This document shows, piece by piece, positions 11,670 to 23,700 of a DNA stretch of 64,000 nt. The position numbers and the translations under genes were made by a program. Below the pieces are notes generated by a model. The model was not told where the DNA came from and made no database searches. It saw only the letters and a program-made list of their open reading frames with translations. Positions within the stretch are counted from its first letter, which is position 1. Each line of letters opens with the position of its first letter. Source of the DNA: Lottia gigantea (Eukaryota; Mollusca; Gastropoda; Lottiidae); the NCBI RefSeq assembly GCF_000327385.1, contig NW_008708400.1, positions 6,269,715-6,333,714 on the forward strand. Reading direction: 5' to 3'.

Positions 11670-14600
11670 TTCTAAAAAGTGACAGGTGATAATCAGAATG
11701 ATGCCAGCTGATATTTCATCCTTATTTAGATCAATTCAAATATCCTGCAGATTAAAAAATGTAAAGTAGAAAATTAACTTACATCCCCCACAAAATCTCA
11801 AAGTTTATTGTGATTGGTCTTAAATGGAGCAGTTAAAAATACATTTGAATTTTTAAAGAAAGACTTTGCTCTATCATAACTTAAAAGAAATTGTAATCTT
11901 TAACGTAAACTTGATTTTTCTGTATTTTTTCTGATCATTAATGAATTAAATTCTGGTAACACCATGCAGTGTCATTGAAGCAAACTTGCTCACTTTCGAA
12001 GCAACTCAAAGTCAATTTGACTACTTTTAAAGGTACAAACACATGTCAACTAGCATTATTAGCAAGTCTGAAAATTGACAATTTCCACAAAAACATCATT
12101 CTCAATTTAAATCTTTGATTACAAAATTCTGCCTGAGAACAACTAGACTAAATGTGATTTGTATACTAAAGTAGAGAAAGAAATATGTAGGTGGAGAGAG
12201 TCTATAATCTTGATAGCTTTATTCCCAAAACATTTTAAGTGTCATTCACAGCTGATGTCTTACAACTAAAATGTCACAAGGCATAGTAATGAATGCCAAT
12301 TGCAGCATGTAAAACAATTACAGTAATCATGAAGAAATTTAAAATTTGATTATTCAACTAGAATGATTGTTATCCATCCTAGCAATTGTAAGTAGACTGA
12401 GCTTTATATAAAATTAAACTAGTGATTGTAGTTCTATAAAGCTGTGCATGCATATTTTCTTTCGTGGTATTTTTGGCATTAGTTTTTGTCATGGTAGATC
12501 AATGATTGTTCAGAGAGTCAGTTGGTGATATTACAGCTCTGTTCAATCTTCTCTTCTCGAACATGTAAGGCGCATGGTGTACAAAAGCATTCATTCTTGA
12601 TTATTTGAGTTGATCTGTGACAATTATATTTTGTAAGTAAAGCAGATAGCTGTGTGGATACAGCTGAAGTTATCATTGCAAAATTGCTAATTGTTGACAG
12701 TGCTGCAGTACAGTGGACTTTATCCAGTAAGATACTTAATAATTATAATGACCTACGGATTTATTACTAATTACCAATACTTGATAATATAAAGGAGATC
12801 TTCAAACTTTTATTTCCTCCAGATTTTCTCCCTCAAGGTGAGGACTTGTGACTTGCACAATGATACGAGATGTTAATGACACTTACAGTTCATTACCATT
12901 CTTATAAACCTATCAGGACAAAAACCTGCTGGTATTATATCCTGAATCATCTTTGTCAGGAAATACTCATACAGTTCTTCTATTATCTTCAACATCCATG
13001 TTGACTGGGGCGTCAACAAAATATCTTTCATAAATTTACATCCTTCATGATTCCATGACAATGGGCTTTATTCTTACAGAATGAAATCTATTTGTTCAGC
13101 ACTCAATCTGTACCTATATCATTAACAAGTTATCAGATTACCAGTACTATAGCTTCTGACCTGATACTCGTGCCAACTAAATAACTAATTTTTATATTTC
13201 AGTCAAGAGACTATATAATTGTAAATAAATTCTTGTTGTTGATAATGACGTCTGACTTCTTTCAGCGAGTTAGTTTACACATTTTAAGTCCAGTTAACTT
13301 TTGGATTTCAGTCAAGAGGTTTTGTAAGCTTACTCTAGAATATTCTTTTAGTTGACATCTCACTTCTGACTTAACATATAATCATGTTCCAAGTCCAGAT
13401 CAGTTGTTAGTTAGATTTGAGTCAAGAGCCTACTGAGACTGTAATGTAAACAGGCAAGAGTTCCGATTCTGATCCACCTAAGAAGGCGTTTTTATAACAG
13501 ATCTAAGAACCTTTGTCTTATCTTGTCATTAACCAGTGTCATTGTTGTTTACTGACCAATTTCAATTTCTGTCAGTTCCACAGAAAAGTGTGTCCAGGGC
13601 AATTTCCATCTAGACTACAAATAAAGAACCAGGTCTGGAGTCATAACAACACAAATAGCAGACTAGTTTAAATGGAACTATAGTGACTAGGGGTTTGGTT
13701 TAAAATATCAGATTGTTAAGCTTACTTCAGATAAGTTCAGATAGTATACTAGGAATTTTCATCCCATTTACTGAATGAGACAGTTGTACAGATAGAATGA
13801 AACCTTGAAATTTTGATGAGTTAACATTTAAAAGATATTGTAGCTCATGACTAGTATAGATATTAATTACAGTAATTTTATCAAATTTATTCTGATCTCC
13901 TTACAAATTGAAGCCATGTTGAGATTATTAAACTGAGATTATCATATTCAGAGTAACAGGATTATAGATACTATGGACTGAAGGGTTATTTTTATAAATG
14001 TCTCAGACTACTGTAATATGATTTGGGTTGAAGATAAGATTTCATTTAGATAGAGTAAATGTCTAGCCCCTTAAGGTATTATCTCATCTTACACTTGTTG
14101 AAATAAATTGTACTTGGTTTGACAAACATTTAACGCCTTGCCATACTTTGGATGAGATTTAGAAAAATGTCTTGCTTTTTTTTATTTTTACAATCACAAG
14201 TATTTTCCATTATTAAATGAATCAAGAAAACTTGTAAGATGATAGCTGTGTAAGCTATACATCCCTTAAGCTCCTTTTACAACTGATATAGAACAGTTTC
14301 AACACTACCTTCTCCATATGGAAGAGAATAACCACTATCAATTCAGAACAAAGATACCTCAAAACCACACTTTTACAGCTAGATCTTTACAAGTACCAGA
14401 AAGGGCCAGAAGCAATTGCTTACAAAAAATAGATCTTTCTTAACTAAGGGTTCACAGTTATGAAATTTAACATGAACAGGTTTTCCCAATCTTGTCATCT
14501 TTACAAGGATTTTCTATTTTTTAATTTAAGGTGGATTTCCTTTTTTTTTTCATGTCAAATTGAGCTATTCGATTAATTGGTTTTTCTAATGAATTATCAT

Positions 14601-15622
14601 GTATTATTCATCAAATCATTATGTCTGGATAAACAAAAAAATAGACTTTTTGACCTTTCTTGATCAGTCACTCATTGGAATTCTGCAGGTAAATTCTCTT
14701 CTAATGATTATTCTTTAATTTAGCTAATTATGAATTAATCATGCACATGTATTTTTCAAAGTCATTAGAACACTTTTACTTTCTATTTGTATAATTATTA
14801 GCATTTTTATTTTCTTAAATGAAAATAAGGGAACCCATCTTTAATTAAACTCAGAAATAAGGACAATTTTCAAAAATGGCATATTGGAATGAATATCTGA
14901 TCTGTCATAATCGACAAACTCAGTCCTAAATCCAGTCATTTTTAACACAAGATCAGTTCAGTAAAAAATCAATAAAATTTATTTCATAACTTTTCTTGGA
15001 GAAAAACGGAATTGCTAAACAGAGACAAAATCATAATTAAACATTTTGAAAGAACCAATCCTGATTTGAAAATGAACGAAATACTACCTTACTTACATGA
15101 AAATTCAGATTACTCTAATATAATAACAGAAGTAGAAAATCTATCAACAAATGAGAAATGAGTATGAGAGAATGGGTAGAATTTGATTGGTTGATATAGA
15201 GTGAGAGAAATCAATGAGAGTTGATGGTACTAGGATACAAACTCTACCATATTTAATAGCTCATCTAGATTAGAACTATTATTCTTTGTATACCTTGCGT
15301 TTCAATCACTACTGATATTCAGGTATATATATATATATATATAATGGGATATGATAGGACAAATGTTCCACAATTATAAGTTTTTCTCTTGAATATTGTA
15401 AAGGTAATACTACTTTTATATTTCACTTTTCAAAAATTTGACTATAAAAACAAAAAGTTGGTCAGTTTTTTAATTTTTTGGTTCTGTAAAATTATTTCAA
15501 CTTTTCTGTTGTCTTCTTACTTAATACAATTTTTAGATTTTTTGAACATGAATATGGTATTATGATAAGTTGACTATGAAAAATTAAATTAAAAGTTAAA
15601 TTTTAATAAGCTCTGTTCATTA
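11670..15622. other. Intergenic; weak exon candidate and a TA tract
   Basis: There is no recognised gene in about 4 kb. It contains a possible minus-strand exon (12889-13060, listed separately), a short TA dinucleotide run at about 15324-15342, and repeated 'cagtcaagag' motifs around 13200-13430. Confidence 0.45.
12889..13060 (-). other. Possible minus-strand exon, family unknown
   Basis: About 57 open codons on the minus strand end in a strong donor (GTAAGTG). The peptide includes KFMKDILLTPQSTWMLK and IIPAGFCPDRFIRMV, which is varied and non-repetitive, but I cannot assign it to a family. The acceptor side is poor. It could belong with the candidate at 2641-2858 in an unseen minus-strand gene, or both could be chance open frames. 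Confidence 0.2.
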
Positions 15623-16118
15623 GTAAACTAATTTGTCAAATATGTACTAGGTACAATAGGTATGTGCAATAGTTTAAAACATTGTGTCAAGAAAGTAAAC
15701 TAATTTGTCAAATATGTACTAGGTACAATAGATATGTGCAATAGTTTAAAACATTGTGTCAAGAAAGTAAACTAATTTGTCAAATATGTACTAGGTACAA
15801 AAGGTATGTGTAATAGTTTAAAACATTGTGTCAAGAAAGTAAACTAATTTGTCAAATATGTACTAGGTACAATAGGTATGTGCAATAGTTTAAAACATTG
15901 TGTCAAGAAAGTAAACTAATTTGTCAAATATGTACTAAGTACAATAGGTATGTGCAATAGTTTAAAACATTGTGTCAAGAAAGTAAACTAATTTGTCAAA
16001 TATGTACTAGGTACAATAGGTATGTGCAATAGTTTAAAACATTGTGTCAAGAAAGTAAACTAATTTGTCAAATATTTACTAAGTACAATAGGTATGTGCA
16101 ATAGTTTAAAATAGTTTG
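15623..16118. repeat. 72-bp minisatellite, 7 copies
   Basis: The unit starts 'agtaaactaatttgtcaaat' and recurs every 72 bp with only one or two changes per copy. Most copies contain the palindrome GTAC-TAG-GTAC; two carry a change that breaks it. Flanking sequence on the right (to about 16165) holds decayed partial units. It lies about 2 kb upstream of the GPCR start. Confidence 0.93.
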
Positions 16119-16794
16119 GAATATGTACTTGGAATAATGTGTCAAAAAGATAAAATAATTGGTCAAATAAATAATCTATCATACATCATACAGAAAAATG
16201 TAAATTGCAATAATTTACACAGCATTTTTAAGAAATAAGAATAGTAAGAAATGCAGGAAATAGAGCACTTCCTTAAGCATAAAATTACTTAAAATTATTC
16301 CAAAATTAAATATAAAAAATTTTTCACAATCTTGATACATCTATTATATAAATCTTGACAGCAATTTTTATCAGAATTAGATAACACTGCTTGACAAATT
16401 GCTCTAATATTAAATTATAAGAAATAATGTTTTGTAGAATATTATATGAAATATAATTTTGACGTAGAAATGTCAACTTGTTCTTTCTATAATTTCAATT
16501 TGCTAGATATATCAACTTTACAAAACAAGTATAAAATGTTTGCTGATGTTATTTCATAATGTCACAATGTCATTATGTTTCAACTCTCACTTTGTCCATT
16601 ACCACCTGTTTCTTCATTTTTTATGTCCTTGATAATGTAAAATTTTTTTATTTTTCAAATGTCATTAAGTTTGAATTTGTTGATGCAACTTCACCAGTGT
16701 AAAATTACAAGTATTAGAAGCATATTTAAGTGTCTGAAATGAATTTTAAAGGTTTTAAATCACTTTTCAAACAAAATACAACATTTGGACACTA
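16119..16794. other. Intergenic between two arrays
   Basis: AT-rich spacer between the 72-bp and 26-bp arrays. I see no coding segment, RNA gene or inverted repeat in it. Confidence 0.5.
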
Positions 16795-17250
16795 AAAGTT
16801 GAAATTACTTTTCAATAACTAAAGGTGAAATTACTTTTCAATAACTAAAGTTTAAATTACCTTTCAAAAACTAAAGTTGAAATAAACTTTCAATAACCAA
16901 AGTTGAAATTAACTTTCAATGACTAAAGTTGAAATTACTTTTCAATGACTAAAGGTGAAATTACTTTTCAATGACTAAAGGTGAAATTACTTTTCAATGA
17001 CTAAAGTTGAAATTACTTTTCAATAACGAAAGTTGAAATTACTTTTCAATAACGAAAGTTGAAATTACTTTTCAATAACGAAAGGTGAAATTACTTTTAA
17101 ATGACTAAAGTTGAAATTACTTTTCAATAACGAAAGTTGAAATTACTTTTCAATAACGAAAGTTGAAATTACTTTTTAATAACTAAAGGTGAAATTACTT
17201 TTTAATAACTAAAGGTGAAATTACTTTTCAATAACAAAAAGTTGAATTCA
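16795..17250. repeat. 26-bp minisatellite, about 17 copies
   Basis: The unit is approximately 'gaaattacttttcaataacg' plus 'aaagtt', period 26 bp. Copies differ mainly at 'gact', 'aact' or 'aacg' in the middle. Sub-blocks share variants, which indicates local duplication. It lies about 0.9 kb upstream of the GPCR coding exon. Confidence 0.9.
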
Positions 17251-18110
17251 CTTTTCAATCTTACAAAATTTTAATCATCACTAATATAATTACCAGTTGC
17301 ATATGGTTGCAAAATAAGTAAGTTTCCAACGCAAAACATAACTCAGTTGCATTCGACTGTTATTCTTATCCAGAACAATATGTAACTGGTAAGCACTATG
17401 GTGTGAGGGCACTTAAACCACATATAGAGCTAGTGACTATTTTATTGTTAATGTAACAGAAAATCATAATCAATCATAATTCAGTTTGATTTTTATTGCA
17501 TTAGTTCTTGTCCAGTGACACAGTAAAAAGTCCATTTTATAAACTAAGAACCATGAAATTCCAATTTCCATTTCAACTGAGACAAAAGATAATATTTTAT
17601 TAGGAATGTAAAGTATTCTACGGAAATAAGTTAATATTGAACTATTTTATGTAATTTTATTTTTATTGAAATGATAAAACTTTATTTGACAAAGTCAGAC
17701 AACTTGAAGCTTTATCAAAACATAATAAATGCTAGAATAACCTGATGTAACTGTGTAGACATTTTTATTGAAAAGTTATAATGATGTGGTTTATCCAACT
17801 CTACATCTTTTTCTACATCATCAGATATTGTTTTTATTACAGTTATAACACGCTGGTCTCAAATTGGAATTTGTAAATCAGAAAATTCAAAAAGAAAATA
17901 TTTCCCTGCAATTAATCATTTTGCAAAACAGAAATTCAAAGATCAAACCAATTTCATTTCCGATCTCTAAGCCTTTTCTCAATCAAAAGAAATTTTTTTT
18001 TGGTGATATAAATAGATCAAGCACTTTTTTTTTTGTTTAATCTTATGTAAATTTAGCAGAGTTTTTTTCTTTAATTTCAAATAAATTTTATTTACCATTT
18101 TTTTTTTCAG
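17251..18110 (+). promoter_or_regulatory. GPCR upstream region with probable 3' splice acceptor
   Basis: Sequence ahead of the receptor gene. It ends in a long T-run followed by CAG at 18108-18110, a textbook polypyrimidine tract and acceptor, so the coding exon probably begins at 18111 with a 60-nt untranslated leader spliced to an exon further upstream. The upstream exon and promoter were not located. Confidence 0.5.
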
Positions 18111-18170
18111 AGTTAAAGAACTTTGTCAATTTTGTGATATGTTTTGAAATTACTCAATAAATAAATCAAA

Positions 18171-19550
18171 ATGGAAATGCCAGCCGAGATGCCTAATTAT
18201 ACTGATATTGAGAGAGAACAAGCCTTACACAACTATTCTCAAGATTATGATAATTCAGGATTAGATTTTCTTTATGAGAACTTACGGTCTGAATCCTACC
18301 CTAATGTTGTGATTTTAACAGCTTTACTGGGACTGTTATTTCTGATTGGTACTATTGGTAATATATTAGTAGTAGTTGTATTCGCTAGAAGTTTTGTGAA
18401 ACATAACTCAACCTATCTAATTCTTACCTTAGCTGTAGTAGATTTGACTATTAATTTAGTCAATATTCCAGGGGTACTGTTAAAAGAATGGTACTATCCA
18501 TTCCGGAGTGATACTGTTTGTAGAATGTGGGAATTAATTCAAATGGCAACAATTCCAATATCTGCCTTGATCCTTGTAGCCATCGCATTTGATCGCTACT
18601 TTCTCATTTGCAAAGCCTTTAAAGGGCCCATTCCTTTATTTTGGTCTAAATTATTTCTGTGCTGTGCAATTATTATTGGATTAGTATTAGGAATTCCTCC
18701 AATGTTGGCAGTTGGCGTACATCAGGTTAAAAACAGCGTTGCTCCACCTACCAGCGAGAACCTTTATTATATTGGATTGTGTGAACCTAACTTTATTCTT
18801 ATCAAATCGGACACTTTGAAGAATTATTGGATTTTTTTGACACTTCTGTTTATATTAATAATTATGATACTGACTACCTTATATGTCTTCATTTTTCTCA
18901 AAGTTTATGAACAAAGTAAGAAATGGAACACAGCTAGAAATAACAAAGTCAAACCAAAATCCAGGAAGAAGATGGATATGCTTGATGATGAGAAGAGACA
19001 AAATGGTGGACTTCCAAGAATTAATTTTCGTGGTTTAAATCGATTTACAAGGTTATTTCGTCAGCGAGTGGATGAGAACTGTTTTGATAGTAAAAATAAC
19101 GTGTTTTTGGTCACTATCAGCCCAATAGAGAATCAAGAATCTACAACCTGTCATAAAGAATATACTGCTATAGAACAGATTTCACCGGAATTACTGTCTG
19201 ATAAACGTAAACATCATGTTAGATCAGAAAAAACGAAGAATAACAACAACTCAGCAGACAGCAAACCACAAAAACAGAAATCTAAAAGGGTGAAAAATGG
19301 TTCGGAAAGTCATCGTCAAAAGAAAGCTCATGTGAAAACTGCGTATGTTTTGTGTATCGTGACATTTATATATATTATATCATATCTACCAACTTTCCTT
19401 ATAACTCATAATGTGATTACTGGCAATATCTTCTTATTCTACTTTTACTTCATTCATAGTGCATCAAATCCTGTAATCTATTCCTTCATGAACGTACAAT
19501 TTCGAAATGAAATCAAAAGACTTTTTACGAGAAAGAAAATTACAATATAA
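18171..19550 (+). CDS. Rhodopsin-class (class A) peptide-type GPCR
   Basis: A 459-residue seven-helix receptor in a single coding exon; it should sit in the plasma membrane and couple to G proteins. Helices lie roughly at 46-71, 81-103, 114-146, 158-181, 217-245, 387-412 and 418-441. Class A landmarks are present: Asn64 in helix 1 (GTIGN), Asp91 in helix 2 (AVVDL), Cys117 at the top of helix 3 pairing with Cys204 in loop 2, D141-R-Y at the foot of helix 3, and NPVIY (433-437) in helix 7. The N-terminus has two N-glycosylation sequons (NYT at 9, NYS at 21). Loop 3 is long (about 246-386), very basic, and rich in Lys, Asn and Ser. Helix 6 has SYLP in place of the usual CWxP switch. The start has an upstream A-run and G at +4. 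The general look is of the cholecystokinin/peptide-receptor-like group that is often expanded in lophotrochozoans; the ligand cannot be inferred. Confidence 0.95.
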   Translation: MEMPAEMPNYTDIEREQALHNYSQDYDNSGLDFLYENLRSESYPNVVILTALLGLLFLIGTIGNILVVVVFARSFVKHNSTYLILTLAVVDLTINLVNIPGVLLKEWYYPFRSDTVCRMWELIQMATIPISALILVAIAFDRYFLICKAFKGPIPLFWSKLFLCCAIIIGLVLGIPPMLAVGVHQVKNSVAPPTSENLYYIGLCEPNFILIKSDTLKNYWIFLTLLFILIIMILTTLYVFIFLKVYEQSKKWNTARNNKVKPKSRKKMDMLDDEKRQNGGLPRINFRGLNRFTRLFRQRVDENCFDSKNNVFLVTISPIENQESTTCHKEYTAIEQISPELLSDKRKHHVRSEKTKNNNNSADSKPQKQKSKRVKNGSESHRQKKAHVKTAYVLCIVTFIYIISYLPTFLITHNVITGNIFLFYFYFIHSASNPVIYSFMNVQFRNEIKRLFTRKKITI

Positions 19551-20356
19551 AGCAGAATGAAATGAAATGAAAATTAGACATTTACATCATTCCAAATGGA
19601 AAGACTGCATTATGTGATGTACACTAATTTTGGTTGAACTTTCGTCAGATGTTTAAAATGTGTGTAATTCTTCAACAGTGCTCACTATTCAAGGTTAACT
19701 CTGACAAACATCGCAGACAAGTTCATAAACAAAACTTGTTTTTCAACTCATCTAGTTTTAAAGTGCATGTTATATTCGTGACCTTTGAATTGAAAATATG
19801 AGATTAACAGAAGTTCATAAATTATCATTGATTTTTAGTCTAATTACCATACAGATTGTTAGTTTGGTTGAGACTCCATGTATTAAAATGAATGAAATTG
19901 ACCCAAAGAAAATTTGTGAATTAAAATATCCAGATCTGTATTTGGAGAAAAAGTTTTGGCTTGTTGACAATGGAAATTAAGATAGTATGATAAGTGAATA
20001 TTATGAGAGGCATGTTGTGCAATACTTAAAAATTGTCAACATTAAGATATAAGATTATAGTCAGTATAAATGAGAATATTATGCGAGGCATGGATAACGT
20101 ACATTCCTTTTAATTCAGAAATGAAAAATTATCGGATTTTTGACTGAATATATCGTAGAGTAAATTGTTGTGTTTGTTAATAAATTGTTATTAATTTTAT
20201 GATTGTTCATACATCTAATGTTAATCATTATACATAAACATTTACATTTTAAACTTTATTATTTGAAACATGTGAAGTTGGATCAACTCATACACTTGGT
20301 TAGCCCAGTGGGCTGGTTTAGAGGGGTTTCACTGTACTACATTAAGAAGCCAGTTT
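19551..20356 (+). other. GPCR 3' UTR and downstream sequence
   Basis: A candidate polyadenylation signal AATAAA lies at 20179-20184, giving a 3' UTR of about 0.65 kb. A 60-codon open frame at 19798-19980 begins with a hydrophobic stretch (LSLIFSLITIQIVSLVE) like a signal peptide and ends in KFWLVDNGN. It has no upstream evidence of its own and probably lies inside the UTR by chance. Confidence 0.5.
20179..20184 (+). terminator. Candidate polyadenylation signal for the GPCR
   Basis: AATAAA followed by T-rich sequence, about 630 bp after the receptor stop codon. It is the first canonical signal I see downstream. Confidence 0.45.
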
Positions 20357-20760
20357 GACACTTGCTCACTAACCTGCATATAGGAGCAGCAGGGGCTCAG
20401 TGAGTTAAGACACTTGCTCACTAACCTGCATATAGGAGCAGCAGTGGCTCAGTGCGTTAGACACTATTGATTGCCAACCTGAAGGTCCTGAGAGTTCAAT
20501 CCCAGCATAGGTTAGGATAATACCTTCAGATTTATCAACCTGGTTTCCCCTTGTCAGTGATGCAGGTAAGCGGGACTGGCATAGAACAATAAACCAAGGC
20601 CCTGTGTGCAACAGACGGTGCATGATAAAGACCCCTTGACAATTGGAAATTGAAAAAGAATAGTGTAAAGGTGCTGTCCTGGCAAAATTTCCCTCATTAT
20701 ACACTGCCTGGCCATGCCTGTCTTCATTAACTCATAAGGAGCAGAAAAGTTAATTTCATT
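20357..20760 (+). mobile_element. tRNA-derived SINE (family S1) with duplicated head
   Basis: The tRNA-like head has an A box (TGGCTCAGTGCG at 20445) and a B box (AGTTCAATCCC at 20493-20503) at normal pol III spacing. The body carries 'gataaagaccccttgacaat' plus 'tggaaattg', followed by 'ggcaaaatttccctcattat', which also appears in inverted orientation at 40747-40965. A 52-bp segment containing the start of the head is tandemly duplicated at 20357 and 20409. The minus-strand open frame across the element is not a gene. Confidence 0.82.
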
Positions 20761-23700
20761 TCATCGTAATTTAAAACAGAACTATAACCAATAAATACAG
20801 AGAAAAGTTAAGTAGGAGCCTTGAATTTTACCCCATCTTATCAACCATCTTCATACTATACCAGTTGACCGTGATAGAGTTTTGTCTTGTGCTATATCAT
20901 TCAAAGTGTTCATCTATAAGTCATTAGCTTTGTGCATGTTCATTTTGAATAGAAATATGAATTCCATGTTGTCTTTAATTACTTCATTAATGTATAATAT
21001 TAGATACAAAAGCATTTCTTGCATTTCGCCAAACATGAAACATGTAGTTATCTCTATCTTAAATGTCATAAGGCAAAATATTGTTAGACATCCAGATATG
21101 TTATTGATATTAGACATTTATTTCTGAATTTTCACATTAATTGATGACCTGACATTTACCTGCAAGATCAACTGAGCCATCAACACTCTACTTTTTCATC
21201 CAGGAGGATTAATCAGAATGGAATCAAACATAATGAATACATTAGTTTTCTAATTAAAAATGTCATTATTTAAACCTCAGTCTGTTATCTTCTGAGTAAT
21301 TATAAATATTTGCCGTCAAAAAAGCAGACTAGTAAATCTTGTGAAAATCAACATTAAAATGACATTAATTTTGATTTTTTTTTTAGTCTGATGACGAATA
21401 TATATGTCCTACTATTCTATTTATTAACTAATTAAATTATATTTAAATTTACTATTCCTCTGTGATTTGTTGGAGAAACAAAATGCATTTGTACATCCTG
21501 TTTTTCTGTACTTTATATTAGGCTACCAAAATTATACTTTTACTTCTCTGAATTGTTGGGCCAAAACTAACCAAAGGAGTGGAATCTCCATCTTTCTGTG
21601 CAATTCATGATATTTATGATTGTGGTTGTTGTTGAAATCACCACATCCTAATGATAAACAGAAATAGAGCTGATCATGGTACACTGTATGATAAGTGATA
21701 ATTACACTAGCCACTATTTTATAATCAAAGAAGGTGTTAGTACCATAACAAGTGTGTATTGTCATTTATTATCAGGTTATTATCACAATGTCATCAAATC
21801 ATAATAGACCAGCACCTACGCTTTTTTTAGCCTAGCCATATTAAAATAATAGTTGCCAGCACCCCCAAAGGCCGAGTTTAACCGCCATGTCTTACAACTC
21901 TAATAGATCTTACGAATTATCAACTACCAAACCAACAGCACAGAATCATCCAATTTGAATCAATCCAACTACCAACTATATACATGACTACCAACTACTA
22001 CCTAGTTTGCGATATCAATATCTGCTAGAAGCTAACATTAACTTGTCATCTACCAACCAACCATCAATAGTTGTGATACCATGAGCCAGAGAAATGAAAA
22101 ACAATATTGAATGGTTGAAGACTGATTTGATGAAATCCAGAAGCTTGCTACACCTCTAATATGCTAACAAGATACAATAATGCATACTTTTTGAACAGTT
22201 TCATGTTTAGTTATTGGAAGTATATTCAAATATTGATGAGGTGATCGACACACAAAATATTCTGATGGTATTAAAAAAGAAATAATTGAAAAAGGTTTTG
22301 GCATGAGTTGTTGATGGAAAAGAAAACATATCCTAAACCATTTGTATATTTAACTATATTCAATCCATATCAAGTTTCAATTGTTAAACCTTTGTACAGA
22401 ATGATTCAGTCGTTAAATGGACAATAAGGCCAGACTGACCATACAACTAATCAACTGTTGTTGTTTTAAATCTGTAGACTAGAAATTAGGATTAGTTTCT
22501 ATGGTGAAAGTAATCATTATCTATTGTAAGAGTAAAAACCTTTGATTCCATACAACTAGTGATTATTAATATAGGTAGTACAAACACAGATACTCCCTCT
22601 AACCTCAAAAGATGTGTTCATTTGAATCTTCAATAGAAGATGAATCTTGTGTATGCTCTGGAGTGGTATAATTCACTGTTTTAAGGGATCGATTCGCCAT
22701 TTACCCTGATTGATTTGGGTCTTTATATGTAAATAGCCTTCAGAAATACTCAAAATGTGCAAGAATGATATGAATCTTTCAAAAATAAACTACAAATCAC
22801 TATTTATTTTAATAGATGGCACAGTCAAGTCATTTTACCTTTCAAACGCGGATAATTCTGGACATACATGGATTTGAAGACTCAAATTTCTACGTTTAGC
22901 TGTGAACACTTATACTGATTAGCTCAGCTGATATCATCAAATTTCTGAGACTAAGCTAGACCAATAATCTGATACATTTTGAAAAAAAATAGTATAAAAC
23001 TGCTAGCCTAACTGAATTGACTTGCAAAAAAAAAACCAGATGAATAAAGCGGGTAAAACAGTTTTTTTTCTACATCCCAAATAATCAATTTACACTATAA
23101 ATTTAATTAATTTTATTTATATGCATCAGTAAAGTTAATCAAAATATATAAAATATAGGTATAATTTCTAATAACTTAACTTCAACTCTAATTATTATAG
23201 CTGAGTGATTGAGAAAAGCATTAAGAGCTTTCAGAAATGCATCATTGCATCTACAGCATATATAATTAGATGAAATATAGCCTCTATTAGACTTCTTTCC
23301 TTACATAATGAACCTACCAGTATCTGAATAATTTTATAATTAGAAACAATGTGGTTCCTACTGGGCTTTCTCCACAATTGGTTTATTAGAAAGCAAACAT
23401 TTTAAAGAAAACTGGACAGCTTGTATCCTTATCTGAATGTCACAATGCTATTTGATATGTTTTGAGATATAGAATCTGACATCATGCTAAGTTATAAATA
23501 TGTGAAGGCCAATATAATACAATTTCATCTAATCAAAATCTATTACCTACAATAATGCACTCGGCACAATGGTGTTGTTGAACACAACATTCTGATATTT
23601 CTAGCTCTATTCACTCAATATCAAATATCTAAAACAAACATTTACCATTATCATAGAACAATTATCAAATATACAAAATCACTTCTATATCAATTTACAT

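Noticed and set aside
16795-17250. 26-bp repeat as an array of interferon-response-like GAAA sites
   Set aside because: Spacing between GAAA cores is three bases, not the two of that element, and nothing else supports it.
19798-19980. Small secreted-peptide gene after the GPCR
   Set aside because: The signal-like stretch is suggestive, but the frame lies before the receptor's polyadenylation signal, has no own promoter or cleavage sites, and is of chance length.
20405-20704. 99-codon minus-strand open frame
   Set aside because: It lies wholly inside the tRNA-derived SINE and reads its body backwards.
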